This document shows positions 1 to 8,712 of a stretch of DNA of 58,323 nt, piece after piece. The notes beneath the pieces were generated by a model. It saw nothing but the letters and a program-made list of their open reading frames with translations, was not told where the DNA came from and did not search any database. Both the position numbers and the translations under genes were made by a program. Source of the stretch: JBFWUW01 sp050247075 (lineage in GTDB: Bacteria > Planctomycetota > Planctomycetia > Pirellulales > JBFWUW01); assembly GCA_050247075.1 (NCBI GenBank), contig JBFWUW010000042.1, positions 1-58,323 on the forward strand. Direction: 5' to 3'. Position 1 is the stretch's first letter, and each line of letters starts with the position of its first letter.

Positions 1-2
1 CA

Positions 3-368
3 GCAACGGGGGACACCCAATATTCGAGCGAAGCCTCGCTTGGTGACGCGGTTTCGACGTAAATGTTGTCAGAACAGCATGTTACGATCGTCGCCATGCC
101 CTCCGTCTAGCAGATTCTGGGCGAAGAACGGGCCGCCGCCGATGCTGTGTATGCCATCGGCATGGCCAATGGCTTGTACGTCTAAGTCAACGACATGGCC
201 GTGTCGGCTTACCGCAAGCGGGTGACGACCGCCGTGGCGGTTCGCGATTTTGCGGTGGGTGCCATCGACGCCGCCACCCGCGACCAGTACGCGAACGAGG
301 TGGCCCCCTGGTACTTGGCGGGCAGATTGGGGACAGCCATCCGTCCCTGTGAAACTACCATTGCCTGA
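3..368 (+). pseudogene. decayed coding remnant of unknown family
   Basis: Reading from base 3 in steps of three gives a frame with coding-like composition (GC-rich third positions, with stretches such as AADAVYAIGMANGLYV and DFAVGAIDAATRDQYANE). It is broken by in-frame stops at about 57, 108 and 183 and ends at 366-368. The best-preserved part is 141-350. I do not recognise the family. It runs off the left edge, so the true 5' end is unknown. Sequencing error could explain one stop but hardly three. The overlapping short open frames on either strand have no ribosome-binding site or recognisable motif. Confidence 0.35.
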
Positions 369-428
369 GCCTGACGCTCTGCCAAGATGCGCTCTTGAGA
401 TGCGCGGGTTGCGTTCGTAGGCGGCAAA

Positions 429-451
429 GTGGGACAAGCGGATTGTCCCAC
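429..451. repeat. perfect 9-bp palindrome with 5-nt loop
   Basis: GTGGGACAA at 429-437 is repeated inverted as TTGTCCCAC at 443-451 around the loop gcgga. It lies between two decayed frames and has no T-tract, so it is not an obvious terminator. It looks like a small dispersed hairpin repeat; only this copy is present in the window. Confidence 0.5.
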
Positions 452-617
452 GCTATCCCTGAAACGCCGCGGTTGACACGATGCGGTTGCCATTTTTTAC
501 CCCGCCCTCGTCCGGCAACAGAGAAGACTGCCATGTGGAACGGAGCGGTAGGAATACGGCGCGTATTTCCACGAGCCGTGCGAACGCACGTTTTTTGAAA
601 GACGAAGGGAAGCAAGC

Positions 618-799
618 ATGTCGGCCAAGGAGCTCTCTCTGCCGCAGGTCGATCACTTTCTCGCCTCGCTGGTACATCAGGGAGGAACCCCCATCTGCCG
701 TATGAGGCGTTAGTGATCCGACAGTGCGTCAAACTTCTGGAAAGGGCTTTCCCCACAGAGGACACAGGCGTTGCTGGCTCCCAGACCATACACGTTTAG
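618..799 (+). pseudogene. small hypothetical protein gene with a one-base frameshift
   Basis: An ATG at 618 follows a good purine-rich ribosome-binding site (AAGGGAAG, about 605-612). The frame MSAKELSLPQVDHFLASL continues to a run of five C at about 687-691 and then stops at 711-713 after 31 codons. One extra C there would continue into HLPYEALVIRQCVKLLERAF and stop at 797-799, giving a 60-residue protein without a signal peptide. Both halves read like real protein and join cleanly at the homopolymer. This suggests a recent frameshift, a slippage site or a sequencing error. The family is not recognised. From 800 to 983 I see nothing. Confidence 0.4.
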
Positions 800-983
800 C
801 CGGGGTTCCTGTCCTCTGACACTTCGGATTGTAAATGACTGACGCCCAACACTGCCAGCACGAGCAACAGAATATCCTTCAGCGCTGGGCTACCTCGCCC
901 CAGCGCAATACGAAGAAGACCTTCAACGCCCGAAATAACAAACTCCCCTGTCCGTGGAATCGGCATTACCTCATTTCATCCCA

Positions 984-2024
984 TTACTCGATCGGTTGCG
1001 CCTTGGTCCTCGGCCAGTGCCGCCAGAGGATAAACGCTATGTAGAAGATGGTGCAACAGATCAGCCAGGCCACGACCCACCGGCGGTCAGGGATGCCCCT
1101 GAGCTTGGACCAGTCGATGATTTCGCCCCCATTTTCGGTCAATACGGCCTTCAGCATCTCTTGGTCCAAATCGTCCGAGATGAAGTGGACGGCAGCATCG
1201 GCCGTGGCAACGTTGACTCCACGGTAAACATGCTCAAGAGTTCTTGTGCCGTGCAAGCTGGAAATGCAGGGCTTGCTGGGCAAATTGACGGGGCGTAGTG
1301 CCTCTTTCATCGACAGATCGCGCGGTTCGCGCCAGTCGGCCAGCAGCGTGTTCGATTCGACGACCAGGATCGTATCCGGGGTGCCGTCCATTTGATGCAC
1401 GAGTTCATCGAGGGCCACCCCTCGTTCAATCCGCTCGCGGCCCGGACCCACGACATAGAAATAGCTTGTTGTGTTGGCGGGGGCATTGCAGGAGGGGCAT
1501 CGGTACACGGAGGGCATCATCACAGCGCTCGCCGGACTGTTCCACGGTTGGCTGTAGTCGTAGACGCCTGCTGGGGCAGTACCCAAGAATGGCAAGATCA
1601 GCGCCCGCCAGCTATGCATCGGCTTGCCTTGCGAATCGTAGACGACCGCGGGCGGCAACACATGGTAATCGTCGTGATAAGCGTGTAGCGCCAGCGTTAT
1701 ATATTTGAGATTGTTCGAGCACATGTTCCGTCGGATTGCTTCTAGAGGAGTCGATACTGTGGGAGCCAAGCAGAACAACCCAGCCACCCAACCCAAAGAG
1801 ACTGCAAACAGCAACGCCGAGCGCCGATTCTTGGCCCATCCGATGGACCAACCGGCCAACAGCAACGCCAGCGCTGGCAACAAGACCAAGTGCGCAAGCT
1901 CTCGCAACTCCACAATCACGGCCATCGCAATCGCCACTCCCGCCACTACCTCGGCCAATGTCCAGAAGCCAAACTGAAAGGGCCTAGGTGCCGGGCGGTC
2001 TTGCGGCGGGTCGTGGTTTGCCAT
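984..2024 (-). CDS. DUF1559-type membrane protein
   Basis: About 346 residues. The N-terminal third holds hydrophobic segments (around residues 25-60 and 70-90). A DUF1559-like domain follows, recognisable from its hallmark CSNNLKYITLALHAYHDDY followed by LPPA. The C-terminal end has one more membrane segment (WVVAWLICCTIFYIAFILW) before a short charged tail. DUF1559 proteins are a large planctomycete family, usually with a type IV pilin-like N-terminal helix and often H-X9-DG at the end. Here the pilin-like methylation site is replaced by several membrane helices and the C-terminal helix is unusual, so this is a divergent member. The ATG at 2024 and a GTG at 2027 both lie downstream of GGAG (spacing 11 and 8); a TTG at 2033 is too close to it. 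The molecular role is unknown. Confidence 0.75.
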   Translation of the reverse strand: MANHDPPQDRPAPRPFQFGFWTLAEVVAGVAIAMAVIVELRELAHLVLLPALALLLAGWSIGWAKNRRSALLFAVSLGWVAGLFCLAPTVSTPLEAIRRNMCSNNLKYITLALHAYHDDYHVLPPAVVYDSQGKPMHSWRALILPFLGTAPAGVYDYSQPWNSPASAVMMPSVYRCPSCNAPANTTSYFYVVGPGRERIERGVALDELVHQMDGTPDTILVVESNTLLADWREPRDLSMKEALRPVNLPSKPCISSLHGTRTLEHVYRGVNVATADAAVHFISDDLDQEMLKAVLTENGGEIIDWSKLRGIPDRRWVVAWLICCTIFYIAFILWRHWPRTKAQPIE

Positions 2025-2150
2025 CACGGACAATACTCCGGCTGTTTACCAATGGTCTGCGGCTGCGCGACTGCCATGCGGCCGAATCTTGCTCCACCGC
2101 TGCTCGCGCACTCAATCTAAACCGCACGACCCATTTCCGCATCACAAATT

Positions 2151-2178
2151 CATACCTCATACCTCATACCTCATACCT
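2151..2178. repeat. heptamer array, four copies of CATACCT
   Basis: Four exact tandem copies of the 7-mer CATACCT lie between the divergent DUF1559 and DUF1501 genes, about 100 bases upstream of the DUF1501 start. The unit is close to the CTACCTT unit at 13614-13641. The rest of the 2025-2275 gap has no clear feature except the GGGGAG ribosome-binding site at about 2260. Confidence 0.8.
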
Positions 2179-2275
2179 CCATTTGACCCACCACCCGGCG
2201 GCCACTACAGTACGCTCCTGGACATTTTGCCCGCCGTTGGCGGCGAAGACCTTTGATTCGGGGAGATGCTTGTCC

Positions 2276-3703
2276 ATGATCTCGCTCGTTCCGGCCCGCC
2301 GGGCCAATGGCAGCCTGCACCGCCGCGACCTGTTGCGGATGGGGTCGCTGGGCGCGACGGCCATGAGCCTGACACCCTGGTGGCCGGCCCAGCTACAGGC
2401 CACGGCCGCATTTACGGGGACCGCCAAGAATTGCATCTTCATCTTCTTGTGCGGTGGACCTTCACAGCACGACCTGTGGGATCTCAAGCCCGACGCGCCC
2501 GAAGGCATCCGCAGCACCTTCCAGCCGATTGATACCAACGTGCCGGGAATCCGCTTTGGCGAGCTGATCCCGCGGGTGGCCCGGCACGCCGACAAGTTGG
2601 CGGTCATTCGTTCCATGACGCACGACGACAACGGCCACGACCAAGGCATTGCCCGGTCGTTGTTGGGGCAACTGCCGCAACCGCGGAGCGAAGTGCATGC
2701 CTCGCGGAACGACCATCCCGCGTTGGGTGCCATTCTGCACCGCCTGAATGGAGCCAGCGGCGACCTGCCCCCGTGGGTGATCTTGCCGCGGCCGTTCACC
2801 ACCGGCGGGCCGCAATACAAAGGGCAATCGGCGGGCTTTTTGGGGAGTGCCTACGACCCCATCGTGCTCGATAAGGAAAAGAAAGGGTCACTTTCCGACC
2901 GGGCCGTCCGGCTCGACGCCTTGCAGTTGCCAGAGGGAATCGACCGCGGACGTTTTACGGCGCGGCTAGATCTATTGAACGGGCCGAACCTCGCGGCCGG
3001 CGGATTCCGCCAGGACTTGCACGCGGCTTCCTGGTCGGCGGAATACGAGAAAGCCCTCACGCTGCTGACCTCCCGCGAAGCCAACCAGGCGTTCGACCTG
3101 GATCGCGAACCAGACAGCCTGCGCGACTTGTACGGACACAACGAGTATGGCCAAAGCTTCTTGCTGGCCCGGCGGTTGGTCGAGTCGGGCGTGCGGGTGG
3201 TCAACGTCTTTTGGACTTTCTTCGACGAGAAGGGCTGCCAATTTAATCTGTGGGACAATCACGGCGTTGACGCGGACACGTGCGGAGTTGACGGCCAGAT
3301 AACCGGCATCCAACAGCTAACGCACGATTACTGCTGCCCTTCGTTCGACCGGGCCTTTTCAGCCTTGCTGGAAGACCTGTCGCAGCGCGGCCTGTTGGAC
3401 GAGACCATCGTAGCCGTGGCCGGTGAATTTGGCCGTACCTTCCGCATCAACAAGCACGCCGGCCGCGACCATTGGGCACCCTGCTACTCGCAAATACTGG
3501 CTGGCGGCGGCGTTCGTGGCGGGCAGATATACGGCGCCAGCGATGGCGTGGGGGCCTATGTCAAAGATGCGCCGGTCACGCCCGACGATTTCATGGCCAC
3601 CATCTTTCACGCTTTTGGGCACTCTTCCGAAACGATGGTCGAAGACCAGCTTAACCGGCCCATACGCATCAGCCAGGGAACGCCGCTGACGGCGCTCTTC
3701 TGA
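2276..3703 (+). CDS. DUF1501 family protein, Tat-exported
   Basis: 475 residues. The ATG at 2276 follows GGGGAG by about 10 nt; the frame stays open upstream to 1988, but that part is not protein-like. Residues 1-40 form a twin-arginine signal (RRDLLRMGSLG followed by a hydrophobic stretch). The body is a typical DUF1501 sulfatase/alkaline-phosphatase-like fold: FLCGGPSQHDLWDLKP near residue 60 and GEFGRTFRINKHAGRDHW near the C-terminus, where conserved His and Asp residues resemble metal ligands of that superfamily. No PSCyt1-DUF1553 partner is adjacent, unlike the second DUF1501 gene at 16922. The substrate is unknown; an exported sulfatase-like role is plausible from family knowledge only. 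Confidence 0.88.
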   Translation: MISLVPARRANGSLHRRDLLRMGSLGATAMSLTPWWPAQLQATAAFTGTAKNCIFIFLCGGPSQHDLWDLKPDAPEGIRSTFQPIDTNVPGIRFGELIPRVARHADKLAVIRSMTHDDNGHDQGIARSLLGQLPQPRSEVHASRNDHPALGAILHRLNGASGDLPPWVILPRPFTTGGPQYKGQSAGFLGSAYDPIVLDKEKKGSLSDRAVRLDALQLPEGIDRGRFTARLDLLNGPNLAAGGFRQDLHAASWSAEYEKALTLLTSREANQAFDLDREPDSLRDLYGHNEYGQSFLLARRLVESGVRVVNVFWTFFDEKGCQFNLWDNHGVDADTCGVDGQITGIQQLTHDYCCPSFDRAFSALLEDLSQRGLLDETIVAVAGEFGRTFRINKHAGRDHWAPCYSQILAGGGVRGGQIYGASDGVGAYVKDAPVTPDDFMATIFHAFGHSSETMVEDQLNRPIRISQGTPLTALF

Positions 3704-3754
3704 TCGATTACTGACGGCCGGCCCCGGAATCAGCAACGAGAAAATTCAATCCGG

Positions 3755-4750
3755 CTATGTCATGGCGGCCCGGACGCCGTCCAAAACCTTGGCCCGCACA
3801 ATGGGCCAATCGCCAGTGACGGTGGCACCGGCGGCCGCGCGATGGCCGCCGCCGCCGAATTGTTCGGCCACTTTGGCGCAATCGACCTCGCAGCGGCTGC
3901 GGAAGCTGACCTTGAAACTGCCGTTGGGTTGCTCGCTAAAGAAGACGGCCACCTGAGTACCCGCCACCGCCAAGGTGGTATTGACCAGATCCTCGGTATC
4001 GCCGGGGAGTGCGCCGGTCTCGACAAAATCTTGCTGCAAGGCGACGGTGTGGATCAGCCGGCCCTCCAACTCGGACGTGGTCCTGGCTAAAATTCGCCCC
4101 ATCAATTGCACGCGGGCCAATGTGTGCCGTTCGTACAAGGCGTTGTAGATCACCGCCGGCTTCGCACCCGCATCGATCAGCCGGCCAATCGTGCGAAAGG
4201 TATCACCCGTGACGGAGGAAAACCTGAACCAGCCGGTATCGGTGGCGATGGCCGTAAAGAGCGGGGCGGCAATCCGCGGCGTAAGGCTGACATCCAACTC
4301 GTCGGCCAACTCCACGACCAGCCGGCCTGTCGCCTCGGCCTGGGGGTTTTTGAAATACTCGGCCCCCAGGTCGTCCTCGCTGACGTGATGGTCCAGCACC
4401 AGCCGGGTGCCGCGCGTCTTTCGAAGCACGTCGCCCATTGCGCCAAGCTGAATCCAGGCGCTGGTGTCGGCCACGATCAAGGCATCGCAGTCGACCGCGG
4501 ATTCGGCGGAGATATCGATCCCCAATTGCTTGATACGCTGCTCGGGATCGATGAAGCGCAAATGGGGCGGTACGGGATCGGCATTGACGATGGCCACCTG
4601 CTTGCCCAGCGACTCCAGAACCGCCGCCAGGCCAACCTCGCTCCCCAGCGCATCGCAGTCGGGCTTAACGTGGCTAGTGAGGGTGAACCGACGATGCGCA
4701 TGGATAAGCTTCGCCAGACGCGGCCAATCAATGGGATTCTGAACGTTCAA
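3755..4750 (-). CDS. nrnA: DHH-family phosphoesterase, NrnA-type oligoribonuclease/pAp phosphatase
   Basis: 331 residues, the usual length for NrnA. The DHH-domain motifs are all present in order: HVKPDCDALGSE (about residue 27), IVADTS, LDHHVSEDDLGAEYF (about 140) and ATDTGWFRF. The C-terminal DHHA1 domain ends with GGGGHRAAAGAT. Proteins of this family degrade 2-5-nt RNA fragments in the cytoplasm and dephosphorylate 3'-phosphoadenosine 5'-phosphate. The start is a TTG at 4750 and no ATG fits better; family members begin just before the IDWPR segment. It is convergent with the DUF1501 gene across a 51-bp gap and divergent from the operon at 5026. Confidence 0.88.
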   Translation of the reverse strand: MNVQNPIDWPRLAKLIHAHRRFTLTSHVKPDCDALGSEVGLAAVLESLGKQVAIVNADPVPPHLRFIDPEQRIKQLGIDISAESAVDCDALIVADTSAWIQLGAMGDVLRKTRGTRLVLDHHVSEDDLGAEYFKNPQAEATGRLVVELADELDVSLTPRIAAPLFTAIATDTGWFRFSSVTGDTFRTIGRLIDAGAKPAVIYNALYERHTLARVQLMGRILARTTSELEGRLIHTVALQQDFVETGALPGDTEDLVNTTLAVAGTQVAVFFSEQPNGSFKVSFRSRCEVDCAKVAEQFGGGGHRAAAGATVTGDWPIVRAKVLDGVRAAMT

Positions 4751-4850
4751 AGTAAAGAGTTCTCTGGGGGAAAGTTGCTAATCGTGTTCATTCTACGATT
4801 TAACGGCCACGACCGAAACCGGGCACGCGCGCGAAGCCGCACCTACAGAC

Positions 4851-4880
4851 TTGGTTTCTCCGAAGCGTGTCGGGTATACT
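4851..4880 (+). promoter_or_regulatory. candidate promoter for the 5026 operon
   Basis: TTGGTT at 4851-4856 and TATACT at 4875-4880 are separated by 18 nt, a fair sigma-70-like pair. They lie 145 nt upstream of the first gene of the six-gene plus-strand operon. The rest of the 275-bp gap has no coding sequence. Inferred from consensus only. Confidence 0.35.
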
Positions 4881-5025
4881 AAAGCCTTGCCTGCCCATTG
4901 AATTCCCACCTAACCTTGACCACACGCCCGGCTTGCACGTTGCGCCCCGCTTTGGCTGCCTCAGGTTAAACCTGTTCGCCAGTCAACATGGTGCCGCCGG
5001 CTACTTTGTCTAAGACGGGACCACC

Positions 5026-8000
5026 ATGACCGAACGTATCGATTCGCTTCGCAATCTGGTCACAACCCAACGCCTTCGCTGGCAGCGCTTGCGCTGGCTA
5101 CAGGCATTTGGGTGGGGAATCTCGGCCCTCTTGGGATATTTTTTGGCCGCCGTGCTGATCGACAATCTGGTGCATCTGCCGGTATTGGGCAGAGCCTTGG
5201 TGGCGGCGGGGCTGGCCGGCGTGCTGGTGTGGCTAGGACGCGGCTTACTCATGCACTGGCGCGAACGGAAGGCAACCGAGGACGAAATCGCCCTTTCCAT
5301 CGAACGCCGCACGCCGGGCGGCTTGCAGAACCGGCTCATCAACGCCTTGCAGATTGCGCGAGATGCCTCTACGGGTGATGCCGCTCTTAGCGATGCTTTG
5401 ATCCAAGAGAATCACCGCCATCTGCAAGACCGGCCGTTGCAGGGGGCCGTGGGCTGGCGTCCGACCGCCGTCTGGCTGGCCGTGGCGGCAAGCTTGGTGG
5501 TGGCCGTCCTGGCCGGATGGTTGTGGCAGCCGGATCGCTTCGGCACATCCGCAGCGCGGATTTTGCTGCCGTTTGCTTCGATCGATCCGGTCTATCGCAC
5601 CGTGCTGCTTGTCGAGCCGGGCGATATCGAAGCGACGGGCGACGTGGAAATTTTCGTGCGGATTCGCGGCGAGCGGCCAACAGAACTGGCCGTGCTGCTC
5701 GACGACCGAGAGCGGCGAACCTCGCACATTGTGCCGGTGACGGGCGATACCGCCAGCTACACCGTGCGCAATGTTGAACGCAGCCTGTCGTATGCCGTCC
5801 GCGGCGGCGACTTCACCAGCCAGTATTACCGCATTGAAGTGCCAACGCCCGCCCGGCTGGCGCGCGTGCGGGCTACTTACCACTATCCCGAATACGTCGG
5901 GCAGCCGGCCAAAACGGTGGAGTCGGCGGGCGATCTGGAAGCCATTGCCGGAACACGAGCCGAGTTGGTGTTGATCCTCGACTATCCGGCGGATAAGGCC
6001 ACGCTGCTGGCCCGGCATTCCACCGTGGAGAATGCTGATGCGGAAACAACCAGCCGCATACCACTTACCCGGATGAATGAACAAGAATTCTCCGGCACGC
6101 TGGCCTTCGACAACATTAACGAATACTCGCTGGAAACCGAGCGCGACGGACGCCCGCCCCATCGCGGTGCCTGGCACAATGCGCGGGTGATTGCCGATGA
6201 ACCTCCCCACCTGGAATTGTCCGGCCTGCCGTCCAGCGGCGAAGTTCCGCTCGACTCCCCCTTGGAATTGCGGGTTTCCGCCAGCGACGATCTGGCCCTG
6301 GCTGAAACCGGACTGTTTGCCCGCCGCATCGAACGCGGCAGCACACCCCTTGTTGCCGGCAAGGAAGACGAGCAGAATCCGGCGGCCGATAATGCCGCCA
6401 ACGAGCCAGAGGATGGCTGGCAAGCGATTCAGATTTGGCCGGCCGACCATCAAACCAAGGTTGAACAGACCGCGGAACTGCTGGCCTCCGCGGTGGGGGC
6501 GGCGGAAGGAGATCGGCTGGAGTTGGCTGCCCGCGCCAAGGATTACCATCCAGACCGGGCCAATCGCTGGGCCGCCGGCCCAACGCACGTCTTAATTGTG
6601 GCGGGCGAAGGGGCCCAATTGCAGATTCTGTACGAGCAAATCTTGCGGAGCGAGGCCGAGCTGGCGAGTGTGGTGGCTGCCGCCGAGGAAATGCATCGCG
6701 CCAGCGATACGTGGGTGCGCAAGCTCGATGCCGATCCTACCTTGGACGACAACCAGCCCGAGCGAGTCAAAGAGATATTGTCTACGGCAGCGGCCCGTTC
6801 GGCCGAGCAAAACCAACTGCGGCAAACGACAGGCCGGATTGCCCGCGAGATGGTGCCGCAGGCCGGCAACTTGCGGCTGTCCCTGGGAATGTTGGCAGAC
6901 ACGGAAATGATTCGCGGCATTCGCGTGCTCGACAGCGTAGCCACGCGCGACGACGCGGCCAGCCGCCGCACGGCCTTGGCTGAATCCCGCGCCACGCAAC
7001 AGCGTACCGTGGTAAGTTTGCAGCAAATCGCCGAGCAATACACGCGGTTCCGCCAAGACTGGGAACTGGCGCACATGATGCCCTATCTGCGGATGCTAGC
7101 CGATCGCCAAGCCGCCCTGCGCGATGAATCGCTGCGCCGCGCGGATGGTTCAACCAATGTGCCGGCCTCCGCCGCGGAGACTTCGCAACGGCGTCAAGAC
7201 AAACTAAAGGAACTGTGCGGGTTGGCCGAGACCGCCTTTGCCGGCATTGCTGAGCGCGTGCAAGATGCCGAGTCGGAACTGTCCGAAGCGTTCTCCCTGG
7301 CGTCCTCTTCTCTTGGCTCGGAGGAGCTTAGTGCCCCGCAAAGCGCGGCGAGCGAGGCCCTGGCCGCCAGCCAATGGAGTGCCGCCGCCGAGCAGCAGTC
7401 GCAAGCGGCTGAATTGCTCGACCAGATTTACAACCGCCTGCACGAGGCCCAGGCCGAAGCGGCCGCCCGGGTGCTGGCCGCGCTCGACGAATTGAACGAA
7501 AGCGATCTGGCCATGCAGGCCGAGCTCGAAGCGCTTAAAGCGGGCAATACCGAGGACATGCTGGACGAACCCGACGGCTTGAAGCTGGAAGACATTATTC
7601 ACATGGCGGAAGTTGCCCGCGACAAAAAGGCCGGCGCGGAAGAAGAAGTCAAGCCAGAGATGTACCTCTTTCCGGATAGTGCCGTGGCTAGCCTGCAAGG
7701 CGCGGATACCGGCAAACGGCAAGAGTTCGACATCCTTAAATTGGCAACGTCACCCGGCAAGACGCCCAGTTTCCCCAACCAGTCCGACCGGCAAAGCAAC
7801 CGCGTCAAGCCGCACATCCAAGAGAAGTTCGAGGATCTCGTTGGCGACCTGCTAGAGGAAGAAGACGAAATGCAGGCCAACTATGAGACTTACAATCTCA
7901 ACGCGGCCTTCAACATCAACGAACCGGGCGACATTGGCAAACAAGGGGGCGATCTCAATTCCACCGCCGCTGCCGCCGCCACCGGCAACCAAAAGCCGCC

Positions 8001-8712
8001 CACCACCAACGTCGGCGGAGCGTCGCGCGTGGGGCGGCAAGGTGCCCGCGCCCACGGTGCAGCCATGGGGAACGAGTCGATCAACCGCCGCGGCCGCGAC
8101 AAAGTGCAAGAGGGGCAAGAACGCTCCCCCGACCAGGCTGGCAGTGTCAAAGAGACCTTGAGCGACGATCCGCAAAAAGATACGTCCACGGGCGTCGGGG
8201 GCCGCAAGGTTGAGTCGGAAGATACGCACTTCAGCCTTAACGACGCTGGCGAATGGACCGACGACCTGGCGGAACGGATGGACAAGCCGCAAGAGAAACA
8301 GTCGATCGTCGAACGCCAAGGGGGCAAGCTCGATGCCGAAGTGGCCGGAATGTTGCGCGATATGAACAGCAAGCAAGAACAGATCATTGAGCGGTTGAAG
8401 ACGATTCGCAAGGATCTTAAGAACCTGTATCTGCCGACCGACCACTTGGACCATTTGATTGACCAAATGCAGGCCCACTTGCACAGCCTTAACGACCGTC
8501 CCTCGGCCGAGGTATTCCGCTTGCAGCAAGAGACGCTGGAACAACTTCGCGGGGCGCTGTCGGTGTTTCACCAGGCCCACTCCGGGTTTCAGGCCAGCCT
8601 GTCGCGCGAGCAAGCGGTTCGCGGCCGCGTGCTGGATGATCCGGCCCGTGCCGCTCCGCCCGGCTACGAGGAAGCGGTCAAGACCTATTACGAAAGGCTG
8701 GCCGCGCCATGA
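5026..8712 (+). CDS. giant DUF4175-like membrane protein
   Basis: 1228 residues. Membrane helices lie at about 28-45, 50-68 and 147-167. A long, mostly beta-rich periplasmic part follows (about 180-530), then a helical/coiled-coil region (about 540-850, rich in Ala, Glu and Gln). A low-complexity stretch rich in Gly, Asn and Lys covers about 900-1080, and a C-terminal coiled coil covers about 1110-1210. The segment after the first helices (IERRTPGGLQNRLINALQ) matches the corresponding segment of the protein at 32389 (IEKQLPGIHNRLVSCVDLQ), so the two are paralogs. Role unknown; members sit next to MoxR/vWA clusters in planctomycetes. First gene of the operon; its stop overlaps the next start by 4 nt (ATGA), which suggests coupled translation. 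Confidence 0.75.
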   Translation: MTERIDSLRNLVTTQRLRWQRLRWLQAFGWGISALLGYFLAAVLIDNLVHLPVLGRALVAAGLAGVLVWLGRGLLMHWRERKATEDEIALSIERRTPGGLQNRLINALQIARDASTGDAALSDALIQENHRHLQDRPLQGAVGWRPTAVWLAVAASLVVAVLAGWLWQPDRFGTSAARILLPFASIDPVYRTVLLVEPGDIEATGDVEIFVRIRGERPTELAVLLDDRERRTSHIVPVTGDTASYTVRNVERSLSYAVRGGDFTSQYYRIEVPTPARLARVRATYHYPEYVGQPAKTVESAGDLEAIAGTRAELVLILDYPADKATLLARHSTVENADAETTSRIPLTRMNEQEFSGTLAFDNINEYSLETERDGRPPHRGAWHNARVIADEPPHLELSGLPSSGEVPLDSPLELRVSASDDLALAETGLFARRIERGSTPLVAGKEDEQNPAADNAANEPEDGWQAIQIWPADHQTKVEQTAELLASAVGAAEGDRLELAARAKDYHPDRANRWAAGPTHVLIVAGEGAQLQILYEQILRSEAELASVVAAAEEMHRASDTWVRKLDADPTLDDNQPERVKEILSTAAARSAEQNQLRQTTGRIAREMVPQAGNLRLSLGMLADTEMIRGIRVLDSVATRDDAASRRTALAESRATQQRTVVSLQQIAEQYTRFRQDWELAHMMPYLRMLADRQAALRDESLRRADGSTNVPASAAETSQRRQDKLKELCGLAETAFAGIAERVQDAESELSEAFSLASSSLGSEELSAPQSAASEALAASQWSAAAEQQSQAAELLDQIYNRLHEAQAEAAARVLAALDELNESDLAMQAELEALKAGNTEDMLDEPDGLKLEDIIHMAEVARDKKAGAEEEVKPEMYLFPDSAVASLQGADTGKRQEFDILKLATSPGKTPSFPNQSDRQSNRVKPHIQEKFEDLVGDLLEEEDEMQANYETYNLNAAFNINEPGDIGKQGGDLNSTAAAAATGNQKPPTTNVGGASRVGRQGARAHGAAMGNESINRRGRDKVQEGQERSPDQAGSVKETLSDDPQKDTSTGVGGRKVESEDTHFSLNDAGEWTDDLAERMDKPQEKQSIVERQGGKLDAEVAGMLRDMNSKQEQIIERLKTIRKDLKNLYLPTDHLDHLIDQMQAHLHSLNDRPSAEVFRLQQETLEQLRGALSVFHQAHSGFQASLSREQAVRGRVLDDPARAAPPGYEEAVKTYYERLAAP

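Noticed and set aside
5245..6588. Long open frame (447 codons) on the minus strand
   Set aside because: It lies fully inside the DUF4175-like gene, has no recognisable domain and reflects the high GC of third positions. The plus-strand gene is supported by paralogy and ATGA coupling.
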